Origin: Azolla caroliniana
Taxonomy: Eukaryota > Polypodiophyta
Direction of reading: 5' to 3'
DNA length: 64,000 nucleotides
Assembly: GCA_043228905.1 (NCBI GenBank)
Contig: JBHGNT010000021.1
Coordinates: forward strand, 434,001-498,000
A program made the position numbers and the translations under genes. The notes under the pieces are model-generated. The model was not told the origin of the DNA. It did not search any database and saw nothing but the letters and a program-made list of their open reading frames with translations. Below are positions 12,770-22,282 of this stretch, piece after piece; position 1 is the stretch's first letter; each line of letters begins with the position of its first letter.

Positions 12770-13290
12770 ACACCCACCACTCCATATCTCTGGCTTTTAG
12801 GGCTTGAAGAGCACACCCTGCCTCTGACATGTCTTTTTTAGGGCTCGAGAACAAACCCTACCTCTGATATTTAGGGTTTTGGGACAATGTCCGTATTCTG
12901 CTTTTAGGGTTTCCGTAAACACTCACATCTACAGGTTTGAGGAAATTCATCTCTAATGTTTAGGAACTTGACAGAACTGGCATCCCTGATTCTAGGACGT
13001 CGGAGAAAATCCATATCTGTTTTTAGCGTTTAAGGAAGAATCATTTCTTGTTTTAGCATTGCTCGGAAAACTCGTCTTTGATTTTAGGGTTTTGGTAGGA
13101 ACATCTCCGATTCTAGGGTTGTAGAAAGAACTCATCGCTGAATTTTAGCATTTGAGATAAAGCCCTTCCTTTATGGTTTGAGACTAAACTGTCTCTGATT
13201 TCAGCTTTGAAGAAAAACTCGTCTTCGATTTTAGGGTTTGATAAAAAACTCCATCTGTGATCTTTTTCAAGTTTAGGGAGGAAATCTCCC
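12770..13290 (+). repeat. Diverged telo-box repeat array forming the DUF1223 leader
   Basis: A run of about 14 degenerate units of 33-40 bp, each built on a GATTTTAGGGTTTGAGGAAA-like core followed by an ACTCATCTCT-like segment. The TTTAGGGTTT core is the plant telo-box/telomere-repeat motif, here in a spaced rather than head-to-tail array. It ends some 30 bp before the start codon, so at least part is probably transcribed as 5' UTR. It is also present in copy B at about 61838-62358. Confidence 0.75.
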
Positions 13291-13318
13291 CGCACTGTGG
13301 ATCGAGAGTATCACAGCC

Positions 13319-16300
13319 ATGTCTGGCCTCTGCTTCTGCTTCTCTCGTGGTTCCTCTACAGAGAAGCTAAGCTCTGTTATACCTTCATCTTCTACTGTGG
13401 CAACAAAATTGCCTTTCCAGTCATCAGAACATTCTGGTTCATCAAAGTCATTGAGCCCACTACTAGTAGAGCTCTTCACATCACAAGGATGCAGCTCATG
13501 CCCCCCTGCAGATCTAATTATTTCAAAGCTTGGTCAACAAAGAGGAGAAAAAGATGAAAGAGGAGAATCGGAGAAAGAAAGAGAAATAGATAGAAAACGA
13601 GAAGGGGAAGATGGAGATGTAAAAAATAGAGACAAAGAAGATTCTAGAAGCAATGAACCTGACCAGATCTCGAAGCTTCCACCTGTAATTGCATTGGCTT
13701 ATCATGTGGATTATTGGGATTATCTAGGATGGAAGGACCCCTTTGCATGCAATCGATGGAGTGGTAGGCATCGAAGCTATGGTGAAGCTCTCCAACAAGA
13801 TAGTATCTATACGCCAGAGGTGGTTGTCCAGGGTCGTTTGCATTGTATTGGCTCGAACGTGGAATTGGTTTCCGATCTCATTGAATCTGCCCCGAGATTC
13901 CCTGCTCTGGATGTTCGGGTAAGAATGCTTCTGCTGGAGCCTTTTGTTTTTGCTGGTTTTTAGTTTTGTATTGGATATGGCGTTAATCAGGATGATAGTG
14001 ATCATCACCCAAAGGAAATGCAATGCATCTATGTGAGTGATAAGCTACAATGATGATGGTATTATGGATGATGTCTATGTTCACGATGGTGATCAGGATA
14101 ATAATGGTGACCCAAAGGAAATGCAATGTATCTAGTGATAGAGAGGATGATGATGAGAAGATGTATTGGCATTCACAGGGCGCCAACTTAATCTCTGGGA
14201 TCAACTATAATTAGAAGTACTCGCCCCAACTTTTAATACCAAAATCTGCCCATGGGACAATTGATTACAGTAATGGGATATGTACTCAATCATTGAAAAT
14301 AAAAAATAAAAGAAACATAAATAAAAAAGTTCTAGTGTGGTACAAAAAATGTTATGACGTGTAACATGTTCTATAAAGAAAAAGGCTTTGTCATAAGACT
14401 ATTGTTTCATTTCAATCCAAGTCCCTCGAAAAAGGGGGGGGGGGGTGTTGACAGGTTTCGATGTAGGTGTGCCCCATGGTTTCAATGTAAATTGTATCTT
14501 GACCATGATAGCTTCTAGGCGGGGTGAGTCCCGTTTCTTATCTTCTCATATCCTTCTACATGACAACGAGTGGCTTTGAAGCCCGGTATCTGAGGGCATT
14601 TGGTTGCTCTTTGGTTTTTTGCGTTAGTGAGGGAGAGGCTGAGTGGTGTAGTGTGTCCACGTTCATCGTTCCCCTTGTACTTGAAAAAATTCAATGGTTA
14701 TGAGTTCATGGCTATTAGAAAGGTTATAGTAAACATTTTGTAGCTTAGTCTCTCTATGTTGTATTAGCTCTAAGATATATGTACGTAGTGTCTTTATGTT
14801 TGAGGTATCTACTAATTGGGAGAGGGTGGGATAGATTCGAACTTTGCATGTAAAATGGTACTCATCCTTAGCAATGGGCACGGTTTCGGCTCAAACCGAA
14901 CCGAACCGTTAAACCGTGGCTTAACGGTTTATCGGTTCAAAATTAAATAATGAGTTTGGTTTGGTTTAAAGAATGAAAGTTCGGTTTGGTTTCGGTTCGG
15001 TTCGGTTTAACATTTATCGGTTTATCGGTTTATCGGTTTATCGGTTTTATCGGTTTAACGGTTTCTATTAATTTGGTTCGGTTTATAGGTTTATAGGTTC
15101 TTACCCTAGCCCTAAATTTTCAATTTTATAAATTATACCCTTCCTAAATTTTCTATTTTATAAATTATACCCTTCTTATTTTTACTATGGACCTAATACT
15201 AGTTAGTAGTAGTAAGTACATACTACATATTACAAACTATAGGGTATGATACAGACAGTCTACAGACACAACTATCGAACAGACACACTGTGTATCTACT
15301 GTTAACTACAGACAGACACAATTATCGAACAGAAACACAGGCGGCATTGTGCAGGCTGAGGCGGCAACCACCAATCACCACTTCATTGCTCTTCAGACTC
15401 CAAACTCTCCATAACACAGGTATGAATCATGATCCATAACACAGGCTGAGACACTCCAAACTTTTTTTATAGATGTGTGGTTTGCATATATGAGAATATG
15501 GGTATGTGAGTTAACGTGTGTGCATACATGTGAGAGAAGAGAGATTTGTATGTAAGCAAATATGAGATCAATACGAGTATGTGAGTTTATGCTCGATTGA
15601 ATAATCAGTAATATATGTATATGTATGTGTTTGTGAGCGAGTATCTTGAACTGGTATAATGTTTAAATCTATACTGGACTCCTGCAACTATGTTCTCTTT
15701 CGAATACTTGTTGCTTATCTCGAATAGCTTCAACTATGTTCTCTTTCGATATTTCTGTGATCTGTTTTGACATGATCTTAATGTACACCAATGCTCGTTA
15801 GATTTTCATTGAAAGGAATAATATTTCTTGGAGTTCTCAGTCCACGCTATCTGACTGAAGGAGTATCAATTGTATATGCTGAAATTAGAACACCTGCAAA
15901 TACACCTGCAAGAACATAACTAACTTAGAAAGACTGTATCATTATATTATAAAGTACTGAAAGTCTTCACCATTCATATCAAACATTGATGTTCATTGCT
16001 CATTTTCTGAGCCATTAAGATTGCATGTTTATTGTTTATTTTCTGGGTGGAGTAAACATAGATGATCATTATTTATCTTCAGAGTAGAGTAAATATGGTT
16101 ATCCACTGTTTATCTGGTTATTGATGTTAACATAAATGCACATTCTATATTTTGTGAGTAGAAAAACATGGATATCGAGTATTTATGTGGTGAATGGAGC
16201 ATTTTAAACATGGACGTCCATTGTTTATTTTGTGAGCAGAGTAAACAATAACATCTATTATTTACCTTATGAGCATTGGGGGCATGAGTGTCAGTTGTTT

Positions 16301-19300
16301 ATCCTGTCAGAAAATATGGATGTCCATGGATTATCCTGTTAATGAGAGTAAACATGGGTATCCATTGTTTATTTAATGATTGGAGTAAAGTAAACATGGA
16401 TGTCCAATTTATCTGGTGATTAAGGTAAACATGGGTGCGCGGTCATGGGTTAACTTGACAACTTGGATTTGCATCGTTTATCTTGTGAGTAGAGTAAACG
16501 GTGGTGTCCATTGTTTATCTGGTTAGTGAAGTTAACACGAATGTTTTATTGAGTGATTAGAGTAATGGGCATGTCTATCTTTCTATGTTTGCCATTGGAC
16601 ATAATGGTCGTTTTACTGTTCTTAGCTAACTTAGCAAACTTTCTACTTCATTTATTTTTCTCATTATAATGTACATATTTGAAATGTGCTAATTGAGTTA
16701 ATTGAATTTTATAGGACACCATAAAATGGAATCATCATCTCAAACTGATGCTGCAATGAACTCATCTTCATTTGATGTTAGTCGTGGGTCAACAAGTAGC
16801 TCAAGAAAAAGGCTACGCACATCATGGACAGATGCTCACATCATATTTTATATGGATAATGGCACACCTCGACGACGATGCCATCATTGCCATGTTTGTT
16901 GGTCTTCTACAACATCCACAGGCACTATAGCCAAACATTTAGCAGAAAAGCATCGTTTATCAAGCGACCCAGACCAAAATTCAGGTATATCACATCACAT
17001 TCAATCTTCAATTGAGTCAGCTAGAGTATCTCATGTTTTAGAGAAGAAAATTGATGCTGCCATCGTGAAGTATATTGTGAAGGGAACATTGCCCCATGCA
17101 CATGTGGAATCACCTGAATTTAAGGAATTCATGCAACAAATTGTACCTGGATATCAAGTAAAGTCAAGACGTACAATTAAGCGTTCTATCCTAGAAATGT
17201 ATGTGGTGTTGCGTCGTCAGGTGATAGATTTGCTATCAAAATGCCAATCAAGATTTTCCATAACATTTGATGGTTGGTCAAATAGTAGTTTGAAGGGCTT
17301 CTACTCAGTGACACTTCATTGGGTATGTCATGAGACAGCAAGGTCAAGGTCAATGTTATTGGATTTTGTGCATGTATTTCCAGGTGTTGGATCAGGGAAG
17401 CGTTGTGCACATGCCCTTTTTGCTCGACTTCGATCCTTTGATATTTCTAGTCGACTCTTAGCTACAATTTTTGATGGAGCGAGTGATGCACAAGTAGCTG
17501 CAAAAGAGTTGAGCATGTTGTTACAAGATGAGCATGGTAAGGAAATTTTGGCTCCATCACATATGTTAAGATGTATGGTTCACACTTTTCAGTTGGGTAT
17601 CAAGGCAGCATTAGAGGTTATCTCACCCTCAACAGAAAAGTTGAGAACAGTGCTCCATACTATTAGATCTAGCAAGGTTCGAAGGGAAGTGTTTAGGAAG
17701 TATGCTAGGATGGTTGAGCATCATGAAAGGGAACCCCCAAGGCTCGATGTTGTTACAAGATGGAATTCTACCTTGGAAATGTTTAGGCAATCTATCAAAG
17801 ATAAAGATGTATTGAACTTTACAATTTCAGATTTAACAATATCAAGTGATTTCAATGGTAATGTCTTGACCAGAGAAGATTGGAGTCACATACATGCCAT
17901 GGCGGAATGGCTAGATACACCGGCCGAGGTTTCTACTTTTTTGGGAGGCTCAAAATATCCTACATTATCACTAGCATCGCTAGCATATAATTGTTTACTA
18001 AATCATTGCAATCAATTTTTAGATTCTTCGCTTCCAGGATCATCTAGATTTACACAAGAGGTGCTTCAAAGAGCATCTGAGAACTGCTTGCAATATTTAA
18101 TTAAGTATCAAGAATCGTTAAAGTCTATTCCATCTCGCATAGCAATGTTTCTTGATCCCAGGTAATGCTTACCTTTATATCGTACAATTATCATCATGAT
18201 TTCTGATTTTTTATTTGAGTTTAAAACCGTTTTATTTGTTTGATAGATTGCCTCTTCCAAATAATCATACAGAAAGAGAGTTAGATATTAAGTTGGTTGA
18301 AAGCATGATTGAGTCCCACTATCACTCGTTCTCGAGTGATGTTGAACCACGTTCGGCTTCAACCACAATACATGAAAATGATAAGAACTCTAAAATTTGG
18401 ACGTTAATGGGTGTAAATAATAAAAGTCTTATTTCCGATTCACAGTCAGAAATTCAGCACTTTATGAGACTTCCTTCGGCTAGCACGGATAAGGATCCTT
18501 TACAATGGTGGAATGAAAATAAATCGGCAATGCCTTCACTATATAGGATGGCATGTGATTACCTCAGTATACCAGCATCATCAGTACCTGCTGAAGAGGC
18601 TAATTCGGCAGCAAAAATGACCTTTGATAATAGGATAAAACTACATTCATGCACTTTCAAAGCTGAAATGTGCGTTCGATCATGGATGAATGTTTTAAAA
18701 GAATGTAATGTTCAAATGTTAGATAATTTTCACATCAGTTATGCGGAACTAACAATGAATTTGGATGATCTTGTTGCTGAAGACGAGGTAATAGATTACA
18801 TATCGCATGATAGTCAAAGGAAGATTAAGGTATGCATACTTGTTACTTGGTTGTTTTTTGTTTGAGTCTTTACTTAAAGTTTTATTAATAATTACTTACT
18901 TGTTTTTATGTATTTTATATGTACAGGAATCATGTTGATTTTTGACATGTTAACGACAATAGTGGTTGCAATTGGAGATCTTCAAAGTCATTGTAATTTT
19001 TATTACATGTTGTTTACTATTTTGTTTTTAGTCGATTCTTTAAATTTGTTATTATGAATTACTTAATTCTTTTGTATATTTTATGCTTTCAGAAATCCCT
19101 TATTCAAATATTGGAAACAAAAAGCTGGATTAAGTCCTATGGTCCATGGATTTGGAAAATTGGAACTCTATTATATGGATTGTTGTTCTTAATTGGAAAA
19201 TTGGAACTCTACTGAATGGAAATTTGGAACTCTATTGTATGGAATTTCGGAACTCTATTGTATGGAATTTTGGAACTCTATTGTATGGAATTTTGGAACT

Positions 19301-22282
19301 CTATTGTATGGATTTTTGTTATCATTCCAAAAAACATTTATCTTTTTATGTAATATCTTATCATGTTTCACAAATTAACAATTTTCAGAAAATGTGTTGT
19401 GAATTTCTGTTATTTTATAGTGTTATAGTCTTTGATTTGGTACAATTTATTGTTTCGTGTTGGTTGGATTATGTCAAAACCAATTTGGTTTGGTTTGGTT
19501 TTGATGTTTGATACACTGGTTTGGTTTTGATTTTTGGTAAACCGGTTCGGTTTGGTTCTACATTTTACATAAACGGTTTGGTTTTAAATGGTTTGGTTTC
19601 TCATACCTATTAAACGGTTTGGTTTAAATGGTTTGGCTTAAATAGTTTGGTTTAAATGGCTTCAAATTTTTTAAATGGTTTGGTTTGGTTTTTTTTATGA
19701 ATAACCGGTTTGGTTTGGTTTGGTTTGGTTTCAAGGTCAAGAAACCGAACCGAACCGAAACCGAACCGCGCCCATTGCTACTCATCCTCTATCTCTCTAT
19801 GACATAATCTACATTTCCTTTCCTCTCGAGGAACTCCATTAGCACAACCATTTTCAATCCCAAGTTGGTGGGATGATACTCCAAGTTGTCCAAATGACAA
19901 CCCTTAATGCATTTGGTAAGAACATATCTAGATATTTTGGTCGTATAATAAATCTTAACTTAAGAGAAATGCATGAAGTGCTCTCAAAGTGTGATACTTG
20001 CATAGTCGACTACTCTCAACCCTTGTGTCCTAACTTTCTGTCTGACATTGCAATACACATGAGCTAGGTTGCATGGAAGCAATGGTTTGGATGGCAGACA
20101 ATGGGATGTGTTCTAACATGTATTCATGTGTGCGAATTTGTTGTTTGGCGAAGAATATAGATTTGGAGTTAGGTGCAACATAGATGAAGCTAGTGATGCA
20201 TCATGAAGCAAGTGTGTGGCATCCTATATTCCGAATCATTTTTCCATATCTTGCATCCAAATAGAACATAAAAATTAGCATTTATGTGTCTTTTGGATCT
20301 TTTGGAGAGAGAGAGAGGATGGCAAAAACCCATGGTTAGGAAAGGCTCTATTTTTCGGCACTTGGGGTATCCAATTGGGAATGAATGTTACGAATGGTGA
20401 ATTGATCGAATTGATGTCTAGTAAGTTAGGGTATAAGTCCATGTATTGTAAGTCACAATGTTGGCCATTGTACGTACACCTAAAGGTTGTACAATGTATT
20501 ATGGAACCATGGTATTATATTACTTGCGATTGTTGCCATGGACAAAGGCTTTGCATTTTGTTTTGCAACCTCTTTTATATTTGTTGTGGAGGCAAAGGGA
20601 TAATATGGGAATCAAATGGGTTGTGTGGAATCATCTATGAACACCTAAGCCCTTGGACTTATCTATGCATATGATGGCTCATAGATTTTCATTTTTGCAA
20701 GATGTGATCAAACTCACAATCATGGATATCTTTTATTTAATATTTTATTGAAAACAAGGTTTAATATATGGGAGGACATTGATTAAGGGTTCATGGTGGC
20801 AATTACGGAGCAAATGTATTTGACTTAGGATTCCTTGGTCTTCATGGTTCATGGCAAGAAGCTCTCTCGCTATTTGTATGGAAATCATCATCTAGTAAAG
20901 AGCATTGTAATTTAGTGCAAAAAAAGTTAATTGTGTCTTCTCGGTTATTATATTGGCCTAGAAAGGAGAGATCGTGCTCTTAGTTTAATCACATGTTTTA
21001 TTTGGGGGTTATAGAGGCGGGAGATATAATTGAGGCTCCATCTCAAAAAACTTTGGAGCTTGTTGAAGTACCTCAATTATTACGCATCTTGCCCAATGAT
21101 TGGTTTACCTTGCAACAACTACAAAATATTGCATTAATGTAAGGTTCATTACTGTTACAACCAAAAGAGAAATCGTGGTTTGATTAGTGTTTACAAGGTC
21201 ATATGCGGATTTTACAAGTGACTACTAATCTCTTGTATCAGTGTCTACTAAACTCTGAGCATAGATAGTGGCAGATCATACAACCTGGTTGGCATTTTAC
21301 ATTTCACTTGTAGCAGAGGTCTTCATTTGGAGAGTTTTGATTGGGGTTTTGCTTGTGGGATAAACTCTAAAACGATGAGAAATAGCAATGGGTAGTTGCT
21401 TCTTTTGCATTGTTCAAATGGAAGATAGTACTCATCGTTCATACAGTGCTTGATTGCTTGTTAGATTTGGAGTTATGTTTATCACATTCGGTTAGGTTTA
21501 TCACGGTTTTATTTGATGCTAAAGACAGTGGGTGTTTGCACAATTCACATAGGTCGACCCAAATTAGAGATGGAAATTGTTTTTCTACTTCTAAGATATT
21601 AGGGATTGTGTCATAATTGGGATATCCGCAATGCTTTTGTGTTTGATGGTAGGCATGGAGTCAAAAGCATGTTTGTGAAAGTTGAAGGGAGCACTGATGT
21701 GATATATTTTTTTATATGGGCAAGTGGAAATTCTTTTCTCAGTGGAGTGTTTGTCTTGCCTATATGCAATTTAACATATTCCACTACCCGTGTAGTTAGT
21801 GGGTGACCGTACTCCATTGTGACACTCATTGTAAGTAGTGGTTGTACACACATTTATTAATATAATTGGTGTTTGAGAGAGAGAGACAGAGAGAGAGATT
21901 TTATACCTTTTATCTCAATCAGGTTTCTTTCTCGAGGCCAAACCCATCAGAGCTCCAACTGACGCTAAGTGTATCCTTGAGAGTTAAGGTCGAGGGAAAT
22001 GTTGATGCAATGGTAGCCATTTTTGAGAATGGACTGGTGACAGATTGTTGCAAGGGCGAAAATAGAGGACGAGTTCTCACAAATGATCGCATTGTAAGAA
22101 GCCTAGAAAAGGTTTGCACCTTGCAAGCACCTGTAACTAAAAAGCCCACGCGGGGACAAGTTAACATTAAGCTTTGGGAAGGATATACAAAAGCTAAGTG
22201 TGGAATGGTTGTTTTCCTTCAAAATCCTTCTTCAATGGAGGTCGTTGGAGCTCAGCTTTTAGAGTTACCCAACGATGCATGA
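13319..22282 (+). CDS. DUF1223 (thioredoxin-like) family protein, two exons, hAT element in the intron
   Basis: The model is exon 1 13319-13918 and exon 2 21923-22282, with donor CGG|GTAAGA and acceptor CAATCAG|GTT in phase 0, giving 319 aa. Exon 1 carries the family hallmark ELFTSQGCSSCPPAD (Cys58-x2-Cys61), then LAYHVDYWDYLGWKDPF (about 126-142) and YTPEVVVQG. Exon 2 carries the conserved second half (VTDCCKGENRGRVLTND at about 240-255, LWEGY, VVFLQN). Family knowledge: DUF1223 proteins have a thioredoxin-like fold with a CxxC-type motif, occur in bacteria and plants, and have no assigned biochemical role. Odd: residues about 75-118 are a highly charged Glu/Arg/Lys/Asp insertion between the first helix and the central strand. 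The 8,004-bp intron contains a 4.9-kb hAT transposon that is absent from copy B. The N-terminal 45 residues are Ser-rich and could be an organelle-targeting region, but that is uncertain. Confidence 0.9.
13919..14860. other. DUF1223 intron, part before the hAT insertion
   Basis: A short direct repeat (CCCAAAGGAAATGCAATG) occurs near 14007 and 14110. A G-run near 14434-14445 is 12 G here and 13 G in copy B. No coding sequence is supported. Confidence 0.6.
14861..14868. repeat. hAT target-site duplication, left
   Basis: CTCATCCT directly abuts the left terminus and is repeated at 19781-19788. The uninterrupted locus in copy B has it once (63930-63937). Confidence 0.97.
14869..15090 (+). repeat. 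hAT left terminus and subterminal repeat tract
   Basis: The terminal inverted repeat is followed by clustered AACCGAACCG and CGGTTTATCGGTTT motifs. Known hAT transposases bind short subterminal repeats, so this is the likely binding region; that role is inference. Confidence 0.85.
15110..15175 (+). repeat. Short tandem duplication, 36-bp unit
   Basis: CCTAAATTTTC.ATTTTATAA followed by ATTATACCCTTC occurs twice in a row in the 5' non-coding part of the hAT element. Confidence 0.7.
15400..16714 (+). other. Probable 5' UTR intron of the hAT transposase
   Basis: A donor-like ACACAG|GTATGA at 15419/15420 and an acceptor-like TTTTATAG|GACACC at 16714/16715 bracket a stretch without coding potential. 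The acceptor lies only 11 bp before the transposase ATG, which is why I start the protein at 16726 rather than at an upstream in-frame Met at 16702. The first-exon extent is a guess. Confidence 0.5.
16020..16590 (+). repeat. Degenerate about 45-60-bp repeats inside the hAT 5' intron
   Basis: About ten imperfect units share a GTAAACATGGATGTCCATTG core followed by TTTATCTGGTGA-like sequence and GAGTA. They are non-coding, with no match outside the element in this window that I noticed. Confidence 0.7.
16726..18938 (+). CDS. hAT family transposase, intact
   Basis: The model has three coding exons, 16726-18161, 18247-18829 and 18927-18938, all GT-AG, giving 676 aa. Domains: an N-terminal BED zinc finger (Cys52-x2-Cys55 ... 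His71-x4-His76) for DNA binding; the RNase-H-like catalytic core with FDGWSN (Asp182) and DGASD (Asp250); the inserted domain with RCMVHTFQL (Cys283, His286) and TRWNSTLE (about 345-351); and a C-terminal hAT dimerisation region with DPLQWW (about 562-567), YLSIPASSVPAEEANSA (Glu595 as candidate third acidic residue) and RIKLHS. No stop or frameshift interrupts it. It would catalyse cut-and-paste transposition in the nucleus. The third coding exon is tiny (E-S-C-stop); reading through its donor would give a slightly different tail. Confidence 0.93.
19146..19320 (+). repeat. Minisatellite in hAT 3' region, about 21-bp unit
   Basis: About seven copies of TTTGGAACTCTATTGTATGGA-like units follow the transposase stop codon. 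They produce a repetitive reading frame that is not a gene. Confidence 0.9.
19490..19780 (+). repeat. hAT right subterminal repeat tract and terminus
   Basis: Dense GGTTTGGTTT and AAACGGTTTGG motifs mirror the left subterminal tract and run into the right terminal inverted repeat. Confidence 0.85.
19781..19788. repeat. hAT target-site duplication, right
   Basis: CTCATCCT, identical to 14861-14868. The host sequence then continues exactly as in copy B. Confidence 0.97.
19789..21922. other. DUF1223 intron, part after the hAT insertion
   Basis: The first 63 bp match copy B up to the window end. The rest has only short frames with no recognisable domain. A GA-rich run near 21876-21898 lies just before the acceptor of exon 2. 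Confidence 0.5.

Larger units (their letters stand above)
1..14868. repeat. Long direct repeat, copy A (left edge outside window)
   Basis: This stretch recurs almost base for base at 49069-63937, and the match resumes after the hAT element (19781-19851 = 63930-64000). By eye I found about ten substitutions, near 896, 3037, 4166, 4677, 4994, 6206, 6577, 7040, 7231 and 12375. There is also one extra G in the G-run near 14434. That is roughly 99.9% identity. The left end of copy A lies before the window, so the true repeat length and the duplication breakpoint cannot be seen. Confidence 0.97.
14869..19780 (+). mobile_element. Autonomous-looking hAT DNA transposon, 4,912 bp
   Basis: The ends are defined exactly by comparison with the empty site in copy B. 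The termini are inverted: TAGCAATGGGCACGGTT at the left and TAGCAATGGGCGCGGTT read inward from the right (one mismatch in 17). An 8-bp duplication flanks it, the hallmark of hAT insertion. Inside are Cys/Gly-free subterminal tracts of CGGTTT/GGTTTGG repeats at both ends, a 5' non-coding exon and intron, and a complete transposase gene on the plus strand. The element sits in the intron of the DUF1223 gene in sense orientation. Confidence 0.97.

Noticed and set aside
12770-13290. Interstitial telomere tract
   Set aside because: The TTTAGGG motifs are spaced 33-40 bp apart in diverged units, not head-to-tail, so it is not a telomere relic in the usual sense.
16702-16725. Upstream in-frame Met for the hAT transposase
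   Set aside because: It falls before a good acceptor at 16714/16715, so it is probably intronic. The Met at 16726 is used instead.
19146-19511. 121-codon plus-strand frame with WNSIVWNFGTLLYG repeats
   Set aside because: It is the product of the minisatellite in the hAT 3' region.
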